From a bacterium (lineage in GTDB: Bacteria; Planctomycetota; Planctomycetia; Kolteriales; Kolteriaceae), in assembly GCA_019753235.1 (NCBI GenBank), contig JAIELF010000019.1:62001-126000 (forward strand): a stretch of DNA of 64,000 nucleotides, given 5' to 3'. Both the position numbers and the translations under genes were made by a program. A model generated the notes under the pieces. It saw only the letters and a list, made by a program, of their open reading frames with translations. It ran no database searches and was not told where the DNA came from. How positions within the stretch are numbered: position 1 is the first letter of the stretch; every line of letters begins with the position of its first letter. Below are positions 63,313 to 64,000 of the stretch, piece after piece.

Positions 63313-63999
63313 CTAGGCCGCCTGTGAACGAGGCAAGCGGGCGGCTTCTTGCGCCATCACCTCACGAGCCAGCGACGCGTAGTCGCGCGAGCCGTGACAG
63401 CCTGGCTCATACTCGAAGATGGGCTGACCGAAACTGGCCGCCTCGGCAACCTTGATGTTTCGGCGAATGCGTGTTCGAAAGATGTCGGCGGAACTCCAAG
63501 GGGTCTTCTTCCCACCGGTTCGGCCCTTATCGAGGTAGTCTTCGAGGTCGTTCAGGATCTCTGCCGAGAGACGCGTCCCAGTCTCGTACATACAGAGAAT
63601 GATTCCCGAAATGACCAGCGGCGGATTGAGCCGGCGCGAGACCAACTCTACCGTCGAGAAGAGCTTGCTCATACCGTGCAGCGCCAGATAGTGGGGCTGC
63701 AGCGGAACAAAGACTTCGTTGGCCGCCGTCAATGCATTGATCGTCAGCACGCCAAGCGACGGAGGACAGTCCATCAGGACGTAATCAAATGGCGAGGATT
63801 CCGCTTCGAGTAAATCGCGAAGCAACATTTCTCGGCCGACCACGCCTGCCAGCTCGACTTCCGCCGCCGCCAGATTGATGTCGCTTGGAACAACCCAGAC
63901 ACCCCCGCTCCCTTGAACCGTCACTTCGGTCAGAGGCTTGGAATGAACCAACGAGTCGTAGAGGGTCTCGCGCTCGGGGTCCTCTTGAATCCCAAGATG
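63313..63999 (-). CDS. ParA/Soj-family ATPase, N-terminal part cut off by window end
   Basis: The frame is open to the window edge, so the Walker A motif and true start lie beyond it; 229 codons are visible. Family marks are LGIQEDPERETLYDSLVH at the edge, VWVVPSDINLAAAEVEL, the Walker B region YVLMDCPPSLGVLTINALTA (two pieces) and PLQPHYLALHGMSKLFST. The C-terminus has RRNIKVAEAASFGQPIFEY and ends in AARLPRSQAA. This is the chromosome-partition ParA/Soj group rather than MinD. Whether a parB follows cannot be seen, because the downstream neighbour is the exchanger on the same strand. Confidence 0.93.
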   Translation of the reverse strand, partial: HLGIQEDPERETLYDSLVHSKPLTEVTVQGSGGVWVVPSDINLAAAEVELAGVVGREMLLRDLLEAESSPFDYVLMDCPPSLGVLTINALTAANEVFVPLQPHYLALHGMSKLFSTVELVSRRLNPPLVISGIILCMYETGTRLSAEILNDLEDYLDKGRTGGKKTPWSSADIFRTRIRRNIKVAEAASFGQPIFEYEPGCHGSRDYASLAREVMAQEAARLPRSQAA

Positions 64000-64000
64000 A

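Noticed and set aside
1..64000. CRISPR array, insertion sequence, prophage, rRNA and tRNA genes
   Set aside because: No regularly spaced repeats, transposase or integrase motifs, phage genes or tRNA-like cloverleaf were seen in the gaps; absence by eye is not proof.

Overview
The window reads as a stretch of chromosome from a planctomycete (Planctomycetota). This rests on several lineage-typical traits: an LEDRLTPS leader motif on a secreted subtilase (37572-39665), a DUF1080 protein, a DUF1573 protein, a PEP-CTERM-type C-terminus on a vanadium haloperoxidase, a Tat-exported Gfo/Idh/MocA oxidoreductase, a Ser/Thr kinase fused to a tubulin-like domain, and many small proteins without clear families. 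Genus and order are not resolved. There is no sign of phage, plasmid, insertion sequence, CRISPR array, rRNA or tRNA gene. Both ends cut genes: an MFS transporter at the left and a ParA-type ATPase at the right.

Layout. 1-9.7 kb: MFS tail, a GT4 glycosyltransferase, queA, an aminotransferase with UDP-glucose dehydrogenase, metG, then prfA-prmC. 9.7-13.3 kb: a structured intergenic element, a V4R-PAS-SpoIIE phosphatase and another GT4 enzyme. 13.3-19.2 kb, all minus strand: a full iscR-iscS-iscU-iscA-hscB-hscA iron-sulphur cluster set. A palindromic operator lies between the -35 and -10 of its promoter, and a strong hairpin lies between iscA and hscB. 19.5-25.9 kb: csrA, a small unknown gene, a HEAT-repeat protein with a Tat oxidoreductase, and a membrane-anchored STAND NTPase. 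26-33.6 kb: an esterase, aspS, a DUF1573 protein, a sugar isomerase facing a DUF1080 protein, and an SCP2 protein. 33.7-41.4 kb: a DtxR/MntR regulator facing a large RND transporter, the subtilase and a B12-binding radical SAM protein. 41.6-48.5 kb: a class II aldolase, a decayed carotenoid oxygenase gene, a vWA membrane protein, a PEP-hydrolase-family protein, a 59-residue gene and a TPR protein. 48.6-64 kb: a polyprenyl glycosylphosphotransferase, the prpB-prpC-prpD methylcitrate operon, GT4 with TauE, the haloperoxidase, the kinase-tubulin fusion, a Ca2+/H+ exchanger and parA.

Themes. Iron-sulphur assembly forms the one complete pathway. Propionyl-CoA oxidation is nearly complete (prpBCD). 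Exopolysaccharide functions (UDP-glucose dehydrogenase, three GT4 enzymes, a sugar-1-phosphate transferase) are scattered rather than in one cluster. Translation genes (queA, metG, prfA, prmC, aspS) are dispersed between accessory genes.

The most unusual item is the 1141-residue kinase-tubulin-like protein at 58393-61818. Next are the eukaryote-style zinc-domain HscB and the self-contained IscR promoter/operator, the two-TM STAND ATPase, the beta-propeller subtilase and the carotenoid oxygenase relic. All functional calls come from reading motifs by eye; no database search was run.
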